A stretch of DNA of 64,000 nt from Phylloscopus collybita (taxonomy: Eukaryota > Chordata > Aves > Passeriformes > Phylloscopidae): positions 20,185,501 through 20,249,500 of the forward strand of contig JAJNNQ010000009.1 in assembly GCA_027886175.1 (NCBI GenBank). The letters are read 5' to 3'. The notes beneath the pieces are model-generated. The model was given only the letters and a program-made list of their open reading frames with translations. It made no database searches and was not told the DNA's origin. A program made the translations under genes and the position numbers. The stretch's first letter is position 1, and the number at the start of each line of letters is the position of its first letter. This document shows positions 53,601 to 57,900 of this stretch, one piece after another.

Positions 53601-54944
53601 ATTGCTGGAGTGCTTCAATCCAGTCTTGTTTCTCTCTTTCTGACTCTGCTGTAAAGCTGAAACAATTGACTTTTCTGTGTTATTGATCTTTATTTTAAAG
53701 CCCAATTAAACATGGTCTGTAGTCTCCTTATTTATTACATTTACACCCGAAATCACAGCAAAAAATCTTCCTCCACACAGATATATACCCTAAGATGGAA
53801 TGTATTATTTTTCATTTTTAGTCAATGAAACTCCCTCTGTTTCAGTATTGTTTTTACAAAGCCACTACTAGTATAAACTACACAGCATTTGTAACATTCA
53901 TGTCCCATCCCTGAGTTAATTTCAATCATTTTATGTTACTTATTACCAAACTTAAAGACTGAACTTTAACAAAAGCTTAGAATGACATAAGAAAACATGG
54001 AGAATTAAATGAGAATTTTAAAAAAGCCTGAGAATTAAAAAAATTACTGGGAATTAAAAAAAATACTTGGTTTTCATTTATATTTATCTTTTTAAAAAAC
54101 AAATAGTAAACAAACATCAACATGGTCATGTCTTAAGAAAAAATCAAAGAACTAGCTATCTACCAGCTAGCAACAGATTCAAATTATTGATCAAGACTAA
54201 TTTACCTGCTAGTCAACTGAGAATGAAAGTATTTGCTAACATTTAACAAGCCCAGGAGAACAAAGAAATCTTTTTCTCCTTCATTACGACATTTCATTTA
54301 AGAAACACTACAACACTTAACAAAAGGCTTTTATTAGCATGTACTTTCATTTTCTTAAAAATCATTAGAAGTCTCAGCAATCAGCCAGAGTGAAACTTTC
54401 AACCAAGGATTTCTACAAGGGATAGCACATGAAAGCTTCTTTTCAAATAAATTCATAATACTAAATGGATGCAGCATTATTTCACTATTGAAGTTTATTA
54501 TTCCTTAGGATGGAGTCAATTTGTGAAAGTGGAGGAATTAATTTCTCTTTTTTTTTCCTTTTGCCTCTGCACAGAATGAACAAAGAAGGCTACATAAAAG
54601 TACAAACCCATGGGCATAATATGCCTAGTCAGGAGCTAACAGATGAAGCACACAACTAAACAAATCAAAGAAAATTCTACCATTTTTCTAAAAATTGCTG
54701 AACATCCTTAAAAAAACATTACCTTTTCATCCAAACTAGCTACAGCACTGCCGTATGAAACCAGTATTTCTTTAGTGCCTTATGTAATTGCATATTTTGT
54801 AAAGTAAATATTAAATATTATTTCTTACCTAAAGCTTTTATAAGGAGTAATTATTTCAAAAGATTGTTTTGCAGCCCGATCCACTTGTTTTACATTTGCC
54901 ACATTCATAGGAATTAAAGTGATACCAAATCCTGTCTTAAAGTC
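1986..54944 (-). CDS. ARAP2: ARAP2, internal 22-exon portion of the gene (partial at both ends)
   Basis: Exons (high to low): 54829-54944, 53457-53656, 52642-52727, 51749-51931, 49805-49979, 48187-48321, 44464-44608, 42133-42235, 41251-41449, 39185-39248, 30755-30918, 27188-27400, 25452-25557, 23455-23602, 22686-22754, 20345-20419, 19054-19171, 14465-14593, 8650-8789, 3975-4057, 2537-2572, 1986-2049. Their sum is 2751 nt with phases closing throughout. Domain order PH2-ArfGAP-ankyrin-PH3-PH4-RhoGAP-RA-PH5 is specific to the ARAP family; wording of the RhoGAP, RA and PH5 parts matches vertebrate ARAP2 better than ARAP1. Known role: a PI(3,4,5)P3-responsive GAP for Arf6 that binds RhoA-GTP and acts on focal adhesions and actin at the membrane. 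The SAM/PH1 start and the C-terminal tail are outside the window. Confidence 0.95.
2050..2536 (-). other. ARAP2: ARAP2 intron (487 bp)
   Basis: AT-rich intron between the two last visible exons. I see no repeat or RNA gene in it. Confidence 0.7.
2537..2572 (-). CDS. ARAP2: ARAP2 36-nt exon inside PH5
   Basis: Very short exon, residues about 884-895, encoding the stretch [13 protein letters not shown] with its two neighbours. The acceptor is a strong T-run followed by CAG. The donor used is TG|GTAGGT, because only that choice joins to the next exon as TGG TAT ATA. The alternative donor four bases on would give TGG TAG, a stop. It encodes a PH5 beta-strand pair; the WGL start and HW end match the same positions of vertebrate ARAP2. 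It is too short to be found without the frame constraint from its neighbours. Confidence 0.88.
2573..3974 (-). other. ARAP2: ARAP2 intron (1.4 kb)
   Basis: No coding signal on the minus strand. It contains A-rich, CAAA-like low-complexity DNA at about 3117-3148 and a pure A run at about 3222-3242. The open frames on the plus strand here have no recognisable domain. Confidence 0.6.
3222..3242. repeat. Poly(A) run (about 21 nt)
   Basis: Uninterrupted A run on the plus strand, just downstream of a CAAA-rich patch at about 3117-3148. Simple low-complexity DNA inside an ARAP2 intron. I see no retroposed gene attached to it. Confidence 0.85.
3975..4057 (-). CDS. ARAP2: ARAP2 exon, middle of PH5
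   Basis: 83-nt exon, residues about 857-883. It starts in frame after TTTGCAG and ends two bases into a codon at donor GTAAGA. It encodes [20 protein letters not shown] followed by KKMKPPT. The [13 protein letters not shown] block is the most conserved stretch of ARAP PH5 (ARAP1 has a near-identical YLGVKKKLRPPT), so this exon is a firm anchor for the family. Confidence 0.95.
4467..4492 (-). other. G-rich tract on the transcribed-RNA strand (possible G-quadruplex)
   Basis: The plus strand has C12, A, C5, A, CC, T, C4. The minus strand, which is the sense strand of ARAP2, therefore has G4, then G5 and G12 with loops of one to four bases. That meets the usual four-run pattern for a quadruplex and would also be present in the pre-mRNA. 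It lies in the 3' part of the CR1 copy. Confidence 0.6.
4808..4880. repeat. TTCC-type pyrimidine microsatellite inside CR1
   Basis: A run of TTCC units on the plus strand, interrupted twice by the same ATAGGC-containing step. The block containing that step is itself duplicated, so both unit expansion and a small segmental duplication are visible. It is purine-only on the other strand for short stretches. Confidence 0.8.
5713..5768 (-). pseudogene. tRNA-Arg(CCT)-like fragment fused to the truncated 5' end of the CR1
   Basis: Read on the minus strand, it opens GCCCCTGTGGCCTAATGGAT, which fits the acceptor arm and A box of vertebrate tRNA-Arg(CCT) with one change. After the D arm the anticodon loop is deleted and altered, with AAAA where the CCT anticodon should be. 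It then resumes with CCAGGGATTGTGGG. The B box is damaged (GGTGTGAGCC for GGTTCGAGTCC) and the 3' acceptor strand is missing, because the CR1 body begins at once. It is not a working tRNA. The junction suggests template switching between a tRNA and CR1 RNA during reverse transcription. Confidence 0.7.
5853..5872 (+). other. Putative G-quadruplex
   Basis: GGGACAGGGGAGGGGGAGGG: four G-runs of at least three with loops of 3, 1 and 1. It stands alone in AT-rich intron, on the strand opposite to ARAP2 sense, between two CR1 pieces. Confidence 0.65.
6095..6625 (+). mobile_element. Old CR1 3' fragment
   Basis: The order of weakly matching blocks is that of a CR1 3' region in plus orientation. First comes an AAGCTGGGCATAAACCAGCAG-like stretch (usually AACATGAGCCAGCAG), then CAGTGAGTAGGTGGAGG. 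After that come a GGAGAGGCTGA block, CAGCCTGCCCAGAAAAGTTGT, and a worn end near GGAAGTTGGAC. It is heavily diverged, older than the copy at 28.9-30.2 kb, and keeps no reading frame. Confidence 0.7.
6626..8649 (-). other. ARAP2: Rest of the 4058-8649 ARAP2 intron
   Basis: AT-rich sequence with an A18 run near 7499-7516. I recognise no exon, RNA gene or interspersed repeat in it. Confidence 0.55.
8650..8789 (-). CDS. ARAP2: ARAP2 exon, start of PH5
   Basis: 140-nt exon, residues about 810-856. The acceptor is TTGGTAG, it takes one base from the previous exon to form Glu, and it ends in frame at donor GTACAG. It encodes [20 protein letters not shown], then [38 protein letters not shown] and LLLYKD are the first strands of PH5. 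The segment before KEEPS differs much from mammalian ARAP2 as I remember it but has the same length, so this linker is simply fast-evolving. Confidence 0.95.
8790..11347 (-). other. ARAP2: First part of the 8790-14464 ARAP2 intron
   Basis: Strongly AT-rich, with TATATA-type low complexity at about 8905-9005. No exon or interspersed repeat is recognised. Confidence 0.55.
11348..11482 (-). mobile_element. tRNA-Ile-headed SINE with CR1 tail (TguSINE1-like)
   Basis: Read on the minus strand, the head (about 11482-11412) follows tRNA-Ile: AGCTCAGTTG, TTAGAGC, GGTGCTAA, CACCAAGGTTG, then a B-box-like TTCATCCCC. The tail (about 11411-11348) is a CR1 3' end: TTCCCTTCTAACTCAGACTA followed by TTCTGTGATTCTATGATCC. 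A tRNA-Ile head on a CR1 tail is the structure described for SINEs of passerine birds. The copy is full-length in plan, but its anticodon stem and A/B boxes carry substitutions. Confidence 0.82.
11483..13010 (-). other. ARAP2: Intron segment without recognised features
   Basis: AT-rich ARAP2 intron. Its open frames show no domain, and I see no repeat family. Confidence 0.5.
13011..13105 (-). mobile_element. Short CR1 fragment, inverted relative to the next one
   Basis: On the minus strand it reads GCAACAAAGATGGTGAGGGG, CCTTGAGGAGAACCCCTCAA, then GTATAAGGAGTGACTGAAGG. This is the same CR1 segment found on the plus strand at about 13655-13740, so the two form an inverted repeat about 550 bases apart. 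Confidence 0.8.
13360..14092 (+). mobile_element. CR1 3' portion
   Basis: Plus orientation. It starts near a GGATGTACGGACAGACTGGG block, passes GGACCTGGGGGTCCTGGTCA and a GAACATGAGTCAGCA step, and ends at 14050-14092 with GGATCCCTTCCAACTCACAA followed by ATTCCATGATTCTGTG. That is the standard CR1 terminus. Frames are broken. The middle (13480-13560) departs from the usual CR1 text. Confidence 0.88.
14465..14593 (-). CDS. ARAP2: ARAP2 exon, end of the Ras-associating domain
   Basis: 129-nt exon, residues about 767-809. The acceptor is TTTTTTCAG and the donor GTATGT. It completes a Glu codon and ends one base into the next. It encodes [20 protein letters not shown], then [20 protein letters not shown] and LYS. 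ERPLHY...NVLEQVL and AYLIIKRF are the last helix and strand of the ubiquitin-like RA fold shared by ARAPs (ARAP1 ERPLHFAEKVL...LVVKKH). This domain is expected to contact Ras-family GTPases such as Rap1. Confidence 0.95.
14594..19053 (-). other. ARAP2: ARAP2 intron (4.5 kb)
   Basis: Non-repetitive, AT-rich sequence with a less AT-rich island at about 15180-15800. That island has two minus-strand open frames but no splice or domain logic; it could be an eroded repeat or conserved non-coding DNA, which I cannot tell apart here. Nothing else is recognised. Confidence 0.5.
19054..19171 (-). CDS. ARAP2: ARAP2 exon, middle of the Ras-associating domain
   Basis: 118-nt exon, residues about 728-766. 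It starts in frame after TATTACAG and ends one base into a Glu codon at donor GTTAGT. It encodes [20 protein letters not shown], then [19 protein letters not shown]. The pattern of an EELTxxxL helix, then DxWxxFEV, is the RA core seen in ARAP1 (AEELTLEILD...DYWTCFEV). Confidence 0.95.
19172..20344 (-). other. ARAP2: ARAP2 intron (1.2 kb)
   Basis: AT-rich; a T run lies at about 19486-19499. No exon or repeat family is seen. Confidence 0.6.
20345..20419 (-). CDS. ARAP2: ARAP2 exon, first strands of the Ras-associating domain
   Basis: 75-nt exon of exactly 25 codons, residues about 703-727, in frame at both ends. The acceptor is TTTTTAG and the donor GTTAGT. It encodes [20 protein letters not shown], then [20 protein letters not shown] is the first hairpin of the RA domain (ARAP1 GDFICTVYLEEKKAE). 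Because both ends are in phase 0, skipping it would keep the frame but remove a core hairpin. Confidence 0.95.
20420..22685 (-). other. ARAP2: ARAP2 intron (2.3 kb)
   Basis: AT-rich, no interspersed repeat recognised. It contains a small TATA/CACA patch at about 21650-21682 and a 20-bp near-tandem duplication at 22248-22289. Confidence 0.6.
22248..22289. repeat. 20-bp near-tandem duplication
   Basis: AAGTATCTATCTCTGATTTT occurs at 22248-22267 and again at 22270-22289 with two extra T between. This is a small local slippage duplication in an intron. Confidence 0.9.
22686..22754 (-). CDS. ARAP2: ARAP2 exon, linker between RhoGAP and RA
   Basis: 69-nt exon of 23 codons, residues about 680-702, in frame at both ends. 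The acceptor is TTTATGCAG and the donor GTAAGT. It encodes [20 protein letters not shown], then DTQ. The sequence is typical of the ARAP2 linker after the RhoGAP domain. The reading frame fixes which of two neighbouring donors the preceding exon must use: entering with an extra G would give a stop after two codons. Confidence 0.93.
22755..23454 (-). other. ARAP2: ARAP2 intron (0.7 kb)
   Basis: No repeat recognised. The GTAG at its 5' end, just below 23455, is part of a tandem donor discussed with the neighbouring exon. Confidence 0.65.
23455..23602 (-). CDS. ARAP2: ARAP2 exon, C-terminal part of RhoGAP
   Basis: 148-nt exon, residues about 630-679. The acceptor is TTTACCAG. It completes an Arg codon and ends in frame at CAT|GTAGGT. 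It encodes [20 protein letters not shown], then [20 protein letters not shown] and [24 protein letters not shown] holds the conserved RhoGAP Asn. The second donor, GTATCT, four bases further on, would add GTAG and run into a stop in the next exon, so the first donor is the coding one. Confidence 0.95.
23850..24361 (-). mobile_element. CR1 3' portion
   Basis: Minus orientation with its 3' end at about 23850 (GAGTTAGAAGGGACCTA on the plus strand). Blocks typical of CR1 follow: CACAGCCCAACAGCACTGAC, GGTCACCCCTCAGCCTCC, TTCTCTGAAGCAGAAAAGCCC and CAGTGCTCCAGGTGAGGCC at the far end. It is moderately diverged and has no RT, only the 3' region. Confidence 0.85.
24362..25451 (-). other. ARAP2: Rest of the 23603-25451 ARAP2 intron
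   Basis: AT-rich sequence with no recognised element. Confidence 0.6.
25452..25557 (-). CDS. ARAP2: ARAP2 exon, middle of RhoGAP
   Basis: 106-nt exon, residues about 595-629. The acceptor is TTCTGGCAG and the donor GTCATT (a weak donor, but the phase and homology fit). It encodes [20 protein letters not shown], then [16 protein letters not shown] across the junction. The block [27 protein letters not shown] is the helix pair before the conserved NPHNLA segment in all ARAP RhoGAP domains (ARAP1 SRYRELLVRLPPVNRATVKALISHLY). Confidence 0.95.
25558..27187 (-). other. ARAP2: ARAP2 intron (1.6 kb)
   Basis: AT-rich, with no interspersed repeat or RNA gene recognised. Confidence 0.6.
27188..27400 (-). 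CDS. ARAP2: ARAP2 exon, N-terminal RhoGAP with the arginine-finger loop
   Basis: 213-nt exon, residues about 524-594. The acceptor is GTGCCTTAG and the donor GTAATG. It encodes [20 protein letters not shown], then [40 protein letters not shown] and [11 protein letters not shown]. Active RhoGAPs have GIYRxxG here; this protein has IYLKNG, with Leu (CTT) where the catalytic Arg should be. Mammalian ARAP2 is also known to lack this Arg and to bind RhoA-GTP without stimulating hydrolysis, so the domain is probably a RhoA-binding, non-catalytic module. Confidence 0.95.
27401..28859 (-). other. ARAP2: First part of the 27401-30754 ARAP2 intron
   Basis: No exon or repeat recognised before the CR1 starts. 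Confidence 0.55.
28860..30240 (+). mobile_element. CR1 LINE with largely readable reverse transcriptase, 5'-truncated
   Basis: Plus orientation, opposite to ARAP2. It begins inside the RT region ([17 protein letters not shown]) at about 28870. A frameshift near 29010-29045 separates that from the next frame, 29046-29513. There I read [44 protein letters not shown] and the catalytic FADDTKL. A TGA interrupts at 29511. The non-coding 3' part then runs to the terminus at about 30240, which has CTTGGAGGTCTCTTCCAACC and ATTCTGTGATTCTGTG. It is the youngest-looking CR1 here but is dead through truncation, frameshift and stop. Confidence 0.93.
30755..30918 (-). CDS. ARAP2: ARAP2 exon, end of PH4 and entry to RhoGAP
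   Basis: 164-nt exon, residues about 469-523. The acceptor is ACTTTTCAG and the donor GTAAGT. It encodes [20 protein letters not shown], then [20 protein letters not shown] and [15 protein letters not shown]. The first half closes PH4 (strand TLYIHG, then a helix with Trp; ARAP1 TLYIQGERRLDFMGWLGAI). The second half ([21 protein letters not shown]) is the first RhoGAP helix. The exon thus bridges the two domains. Confidence 0.96.
31326..32031 (+). mobile_element. Solo LTR of an endogenous retrovirus with 6-bp target duplication
   Basis: The proposed LTR is 31332-32025, opening TGTGGC and closing GCAACA, flanked by CCCCAG at 31326-31331 and 32026-32031. Inside, in plus orientation, are an inverted CCAAT box (ATTGG) near 31500 and a polyadenylation signal AATAAA at 31813-31818, followed by a T-rich stretch. 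The segment is richer in GC and CpG than the intron around it. No gag, pol or env and no second LTR are present, so it looks like the product of LTR-LTR recombination. The outer boundaries could shift by a few bases. Confidence 0.65.
32032..37075 (-). other. ARAP2: Middle of the 30919-39184 ARAP2 intron
   Basis: Mostly AT-rich unique-looking sequence. The only clear structure is the 20-bp tandem duplication at 36354-36393. Several open frames of 60-90 codons on the plus strand (for example around 35718-36176) have no domain or splice context. Confidence 0.5.
36354..36393. repeat. Perfect 20-bp tandem duplication
   Basis: CAGCCTCTGATGATATGCTA occurs twice head to tail (36354-36373 and 36374-36393) with no mismatch, which suggests a recent event. 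Confidence 0.95.
37076..37129. repeat. 54-nt uninterrupted poly(T)
   Basis: A run of 54 T on the plus strand, followed by a T/G-rich stretch to about 37180. On the ARAP2 sense strand it is poly(A). No retroposed gene body is recognisable on either side. Confidence 0.9.
38061..38250. repeat. 190-bp A/C-only low-complexity tract
   Basis: Almost entirely A and C on the plus strand, built of CAAA-, CAAAA- and ACC-like units with only a few T and G. The ARAP2 sense strand here is therefore T/G only. The long open frames across it are composition artefacts. Confidence 0.9.
39185..39248 (-). CDS. ARAP2: ARAP2 exon, middle of PH4
   Basis: 64-nt exon, residues about 448-468. The acceptor is GTTTTCAG and the donor GTAAGG. 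It encodes [20 protein letters not shown], then GR across the next junction. [15 protein letters not shown] is the third and fourth strand of PH4 (ARAP1 VLVLVERRRTLYIQG). A second AG seven bases into the exon would shift the frame, so the upstream AG is the right one. Confidence 0.9.
39249..41250 (-). other. ARAP2: ARAP2 intron (2.0 kb)
   Basis: AT-rich. No interspersed repeat, RNA gene or exon is recognised. Confidence 0.6.
41251..41449 (-). CDS. ARAP2: ARAP2 exon, start of PH4
   Basis: 199-nt exon, residues about 382-447. It starts in frame after TTTGGTAG and ends one base into a codon at donor GTAAGA. It encodes [20 protein letters not shown], then [40 protein letters not shown] and RRLQEL. 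The opening [13 protein letters not shown] is the PH3-PH4 linker helix and [12 protein letters not shown] the first strands of PH4. LRRLQEL aligns with LRKLQEL of ARAP1. Confidence 0.97.
41558..41599. repeat. (TA)n microsatellite
   Basis: About 21 uninterrupted TA units in the intron, roughly 110 bp upstream (in gene direction) of the 41251-41449 exon. It is long enough to be length-variable between individuals. Confidence 0.95.
42133..42235 (-). CDS. ARAP2: ARAP2 exon, end of PH3
   Basis: 103-nt exon, residues about 347-381. The acceptor is TTGTTTCAG and the donor GTAATA. It completes a Gly codon and ends in frame. It encodes [20 protein letters not shown], then [14 protein letters not shown]. 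Strands FTFEIYL and RVFLFGAET followed by a helix with Trp are the classic end of a PH domain (ARAP1 HTFEVYTEGERLYLFGLES...WVKCIAK). Confidence 0.96.
42236..44463 (-). other. ARAP2: ARAP2 intron (2.2 kb)
   Basis: Mostly AT-rich unique-looking DNA. The segment 42650-42960 is less AT-rich, and its opening words resemble a very old CR1 3' end in minus orientation, but the match is too weak for a firm call. Confidence 0.45.
44464..44608 (-). CDS. ARAP2: ARAP2 exon, middle of PH3
   Basis: 145-nt exon, residues about 299-346. The acceptor is TTAATCACAG and the donor GTAAGC, with exon end AGAGG. It completes an Asp codon and ends two bases into a Gly codon. It encodes [20 protein letters not shown], then [20 protein letters not shown] and [15 protein letters not shown]...[14 protein letters not shown] matches ARAP1 RRWCVLGDGVLSYFENERAVTPNG. 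The Arg pair on strand 2 is where PH domains usually meet phosphoinositides. Confidence 0.97.
44609..48186 (-). other. ARAP2: ARAP2 intron (3.6 kb)
   Basis: An A-run lies next to the exon at about 44648-44662 and an ATAATAATA patch at about 45946-45960. No interspersed repeat, exon or RNA gene is recognised. Confidence 0.55.
48187..48321 (-). CDS. ARAP2: ARAP2 exon, ankyrin-PH3 linker and first PH3 strand
   Basis: 135-nt exon, residues about 254-298. The acceptor is TTTGAATAG and the donor GTATTT. It enters with one base from the ankyrin exon and leaves with one base. It encodes [20 protein letters not shown], then [20 protein letters not shown] and KKLKE. The acidic, serine-rich first half is linker. 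TFLCEFLYK is the first strand of PH3 (ARAP1 SGFLYKTASAGKLLQDRR). Confidence 0.95.
48322..49804 (-). other. ARAP2: ARAP2 intron (1.5 kb)
   Basis: The 48560-49150 part is less AT-rich than its surroundings and holds open frames on both strands, but no domain or splice-flanked exon. It could be an eroded transposon; I cannot assign it. A small stem, ACCCGT against ACGGGT with a 9-base loop, lies near 49541-49561. Confidence 0.45.
49805..49979 (-). CDS. ARAP2: ARAP2 exon, ankyrin repeats
   Basis: 175-nt exon, residues about 196-253. The acceptor is CTGTGAAAAG and the donor GTATGA. It starts in frame and ends one base into an Asp codon. It encodes [20 protein letters not shown], then [20 protein letters not shown] and [18 protein letters not shown]. 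Residues [20 protein letters not shown]...[11 protein letters not shown] follow the ankyrin helix-turn-helix pattern. The part is very close to ARAP1 (ALCAAVTTTDLAETQALLGCGA...AEQAGQTLQMEFL). Ankyrin repeats sit directly after ArfGAP and support its fold. Confidence 0.97.
49980..51748 (-). other. ARAP2: ARAP2 intron (1.8 kb)
   Basis: AT-rich, with TTAAGAT-type low complexity at about 50425-50490 and an A/C-only tract at about 51365-51418 like the larger one at 38.1 kb. No interspersed repeat recognised. Confidence 0.55.
51749..51931 (-). CDS. ARAP2: ARAP2 exon, C-terminal ArfGAP
   Basis: 183-nt exon of 61 codons, residues about 135-195, in frame at both ends. The acceptor is CATTCAG and the donor GTAGTA. 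It encodes [20 protein letters not shown], then [20 protein letters not shown] and [20 protein letters not shown] plus Lys. [15 protein letters not shown] and the [13 protein letters not shown] helix are standard ArfGAP elements. Skipping it would keep frame but destroy the GAP domain. Confidence 0.97.
51932..52641 (-). other. ARAP2: ARAP2 intron (0.7 kb)
   Basis: No repeat family recognised. It has a threefold AACTGTT-like step at about 52421-52441. Confidence 0.6.
52642..52727 (-). CDS. ARAP2: ARAP2 exon, ArfGAP catalytic-arginine segment
   Basis: 86-nt exon, residues about 106-134. The acceptor is GATTTTCAG and the donor GTCTGT. It completes a Gly codon and ends in frame. It encodes [20 protein letters not shown], then SIWSNELIE. 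The Arg of QHRSLG is the catalytic arginine, placed five residues after the last zinc cysteine, so the ArfGAP active site is intact. SKVRSLKMD...W is the next conserved block of all ArfGAPs. Confidence 0.97.
52728..53456 (-). other. ARAP2: ARAP2 intron (0.7 kb)
   Basis: AT-rich with short A runs. No exon or repeat family is recognised. Confidence 0.6.
53457..53656 (-). CDS. ARAP2: ARAP2 exon, end of PH2 and ArfGAP zinc finger
   Basis: 200-nt exon, residues about 39-105. The acceptor is TTGTTTCAG and the donor GTAGAG. It completes a Ser codon and ends one base into Gly. It encodes [20 protein letters not shown], then [40 protein letters not shown] and VICKKCA. The first part is the PH2 C-terminal helix. 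The second has the zinc site CADC, 16 residues, CKKC, in the ArfGAP spacing CX2CX16CX2C. All four zinc ligands are present. Confidence 0.98.
53657..54828 (-). other. ARAP2: ARAP2 intron (1.2 kb)
   Basis: AT-rich. No repeat family or exon is recognised. Confidence 0.6.
54829..54944 (-). CDS. ARAP2: ARAP2 exon, middle of PH2 (first exon visible in gene order)
   Basis: 116-nt exon, residues 1-38 of the visible part. The acceptor is TTTTTCCTAG and the donor GTAAGA. It starts in frame and ends two bases into Ser. It encodes [20 protein letters not shown], then [36 protein letters not shown]...[12 protein letters not shown] aligns with ARAP1 GIGITFIDMSVGNVKEVD...FDLTTPYRIFSF. The preceding PH2 strands must be on an exon further upstream, which I could not find in the window. 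Confidence 0.96.
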
Positions 54945-57900
54945 CTAGGAAAAAGAAAATAAAAGTTTAGGAGTTTATCATTCAAGAATAAAACATGTAA
55001 AGAAGAATTATTTCATCATAGTCAAAAAAAACCCCAAGATCAGTAATAGACATCTTTGAGGTAACATGTAAGCCACTTCTAATTTATTAATTGATAAACA
55101 AACTTCCACTAAATTTCATCTAACCCCCAAGTTTCCAACTGCTAGAATGACCTTACTTGACTGTGTAGGAGAAAAAATGTGTGCTCATACTATTAATAAA
55201 GGAAAGAATAAAAAGACAAGTTTAAACAATAGATTGCATTAAAATGTGAATGCAAAATTATGGAAGGATCTAGCTTAAATCATACTTTAGTGTCTAAATA
55301 AACTTTATACATCTAAACCCTTCTCACCAACAGCAGTTTTTCTTGCTTTAAATCTGAGTGTTTCAACAAACTTAATATTATAAAATTCTTTCCTAAACCT
55401 TTGGTTCCTCATGCTTCTGATGTAGTACATGAATGATACATCTTTGAAAAAAGGTCCTATACAGCAGCTAAAATCGACAAAGGGTTAGTTAAGATTCAAT
55501 TAGAAGAAAGTATTTTTGCCTTAAACCAGGCAAAATTTTTTGGGTTTTTTTCTTGCTGCATGGAAAAAGGTGCTAAAAATAAAAACAACTTTTGTATTGA
55601 CAGAATTGGGAAATAAAATGTGATCTCACACTGAGCTCCTGTGAGGGCCCCTCAAATGTATAGATTTTGGAAAAACAGATGAATACATATTTTATTTCTT
55701 ATCTACTTGGAATACCCTCAGCATTTCCTTCTTAAAATTAATTTACATGTTCATCTCAAGGCAGTCACTTCCACAAGTTTAATTCCTGGAAATAGTAGTG
55801 CACTTCTTAAAAACAATAAATAAGTCAGAAACAAAAACAACTGTACCACTCAAGCAAAAAGCCAAATTCACATATCTTACCATTTGCATGTCTACTGTTA
55901 CTTCTCATGTAACAAGTAGTTGGGTACAGACTGATAAAAATAAAAGCACTGAAGGGTAAAAGCTTCAGAGTTGCCTGCCTCTGAAGAGAGGATTGTTTTT
56001 CTAGTTAATACATATTTAAATCTGCATCACTGACAAGTTTCTCTTTATAAGATTCACAACTTTTTGAGCTCTAACGCCTATATGGAGAAAATACTTCACA
56101 AAAATCTTGTAATTTTATTTCCTTATTTCAGGTATGAGCAAATAAAATTATCATTTCAGCCAGGTTTGCTAAGGGTAAATCTGACAAAAGACACATGACA
56201 CTATACACAAGCATAAGTATCATTTGTACCACACAAGACATTGAATAGAATAATGCCCCAAAAAGAATAACGTCCATTATGAGAGTTTTAGAAAGACAAA
56301 ATTCCCACTAATTAAATATACTGTGAGATAAGTTAGCTAATGCTTCCTTGCCAGACTTCTTATTAAGAATTTTGTGGTTTATTTTACATGCCATTACCCT
56401 TGACAGTAACAGTGGGGAACCTGGTGTGGATTTCAACACAAACCTTTACAAAAAGTAGAAGCTTTTCAATAACTAACCTGGCTTAGCTACTCATATAATT
56501 TATTTTAAAAAATAGAAAAAATAGAAATATTTTCAAATATTTCTACTTTTCTTCTACGCTCTTATCCTGTGACCTAGATGTTTTTATTTTCTCCCCTCAT
56601 CTTCAGCCCTCACTCCATTTTCCTATAAATCAAGGGGTTTCGTACTGACACACCTGTCTCAGAAGAGAGCAGAGTTCTGTTAAGCCTACACAGTCCCTAA
56701 TTCACCCTCCATGGGAAAAGAGTGGGAAGAATAATCTCTTTTTGAGTGTGAACTTGACAGCATCCTCTGTAGCAGTGAAGCATTCTTAACTTCACATCAC
56801 CAGTGAGAAAAAGAGGAGCATGAAATAGTGAAAAAAAGAACTGAGGATAGAAAAATACAAAACTTTTCTATCAGTGAAATGAAAAAAAAAAAAAAAAAGA
56901 AACCTAACCAAAACAACCCAAACCCATTAACTTTCTAGAATTTAATGGCTTATTCTTCTGAGATGTAAATTGGATGCAAGTTTCATTTGCTGATTCAAAT
57001 ATTTCAAATTATTTAAAATAATTAGCATTAAGAAATCCTGATTTTTAAAGAGAGGTAACAAGTCCATCCTTGAACCTGCACAGTGCAATGAATTTTTTGT
57101 TTGTTAAACAACAGCTGAAAAAACCACCAGAAGCCATGGTTAAAAGGTGTTCAATATACTTTTAGGTCCAGATTAAAGTTCAGTGAAGGTAAATGATTAA
57201 TCAAGATAACCAAAATAATAACTACCTTATGAAGCCAGATCAAAATTGCCCTGTAAGAGCAGCTTCCCTTTAGGCAGTTGCTGGTGACAGTCATAAAAAT
57301 AATGCAAATATGAAAAGGTACATGCTCATCTTCCCAAATAAGCTTCCAGAAATCTAAGCACTTGAAAGTCCCTAAACAACCAGCTGCAGCAAAGAAAATT
57401 ATACTTACTAGCCATTGACAGACACACCCTCTAAGAGTTATAAAGCCCAACAAGAACAATATGCTGTGAGGTCTCTGCAGGATCTTACTTCATAAATTTC
57501 CCAAATACTGGTTGTGAAAAAAGGAGGTCCTTTTGTATATATATATATTGCCACCTGATAACTGAGAATTTTCAATTTTTTTGCATGACAACTGAGAATT
57601 TCATTACATAACATAAGAGGAAAGATACACTAACTAAACTTCATTCACCTACTTATTCCATAATGTTCCTTCTTGAAAGTATTTAGTCTATCTTCCTTTC
57701 AGTCTCTTTCTTATGCCTTCAAACAGCTGGTTGCACCTCTTTTCCTTGGTGCAAAATGGAGCAAGCTGCATGGAAGCAACCTGCCACACGGAGATCACAC
57801 ACACGTTCATGTCTGTGAAAACAGACACCAAACTTTGTTGTACTACATTTAACAACACAGAACCAAGAAAGCACTCTAGAAACAAAGTGCATTAATTTGA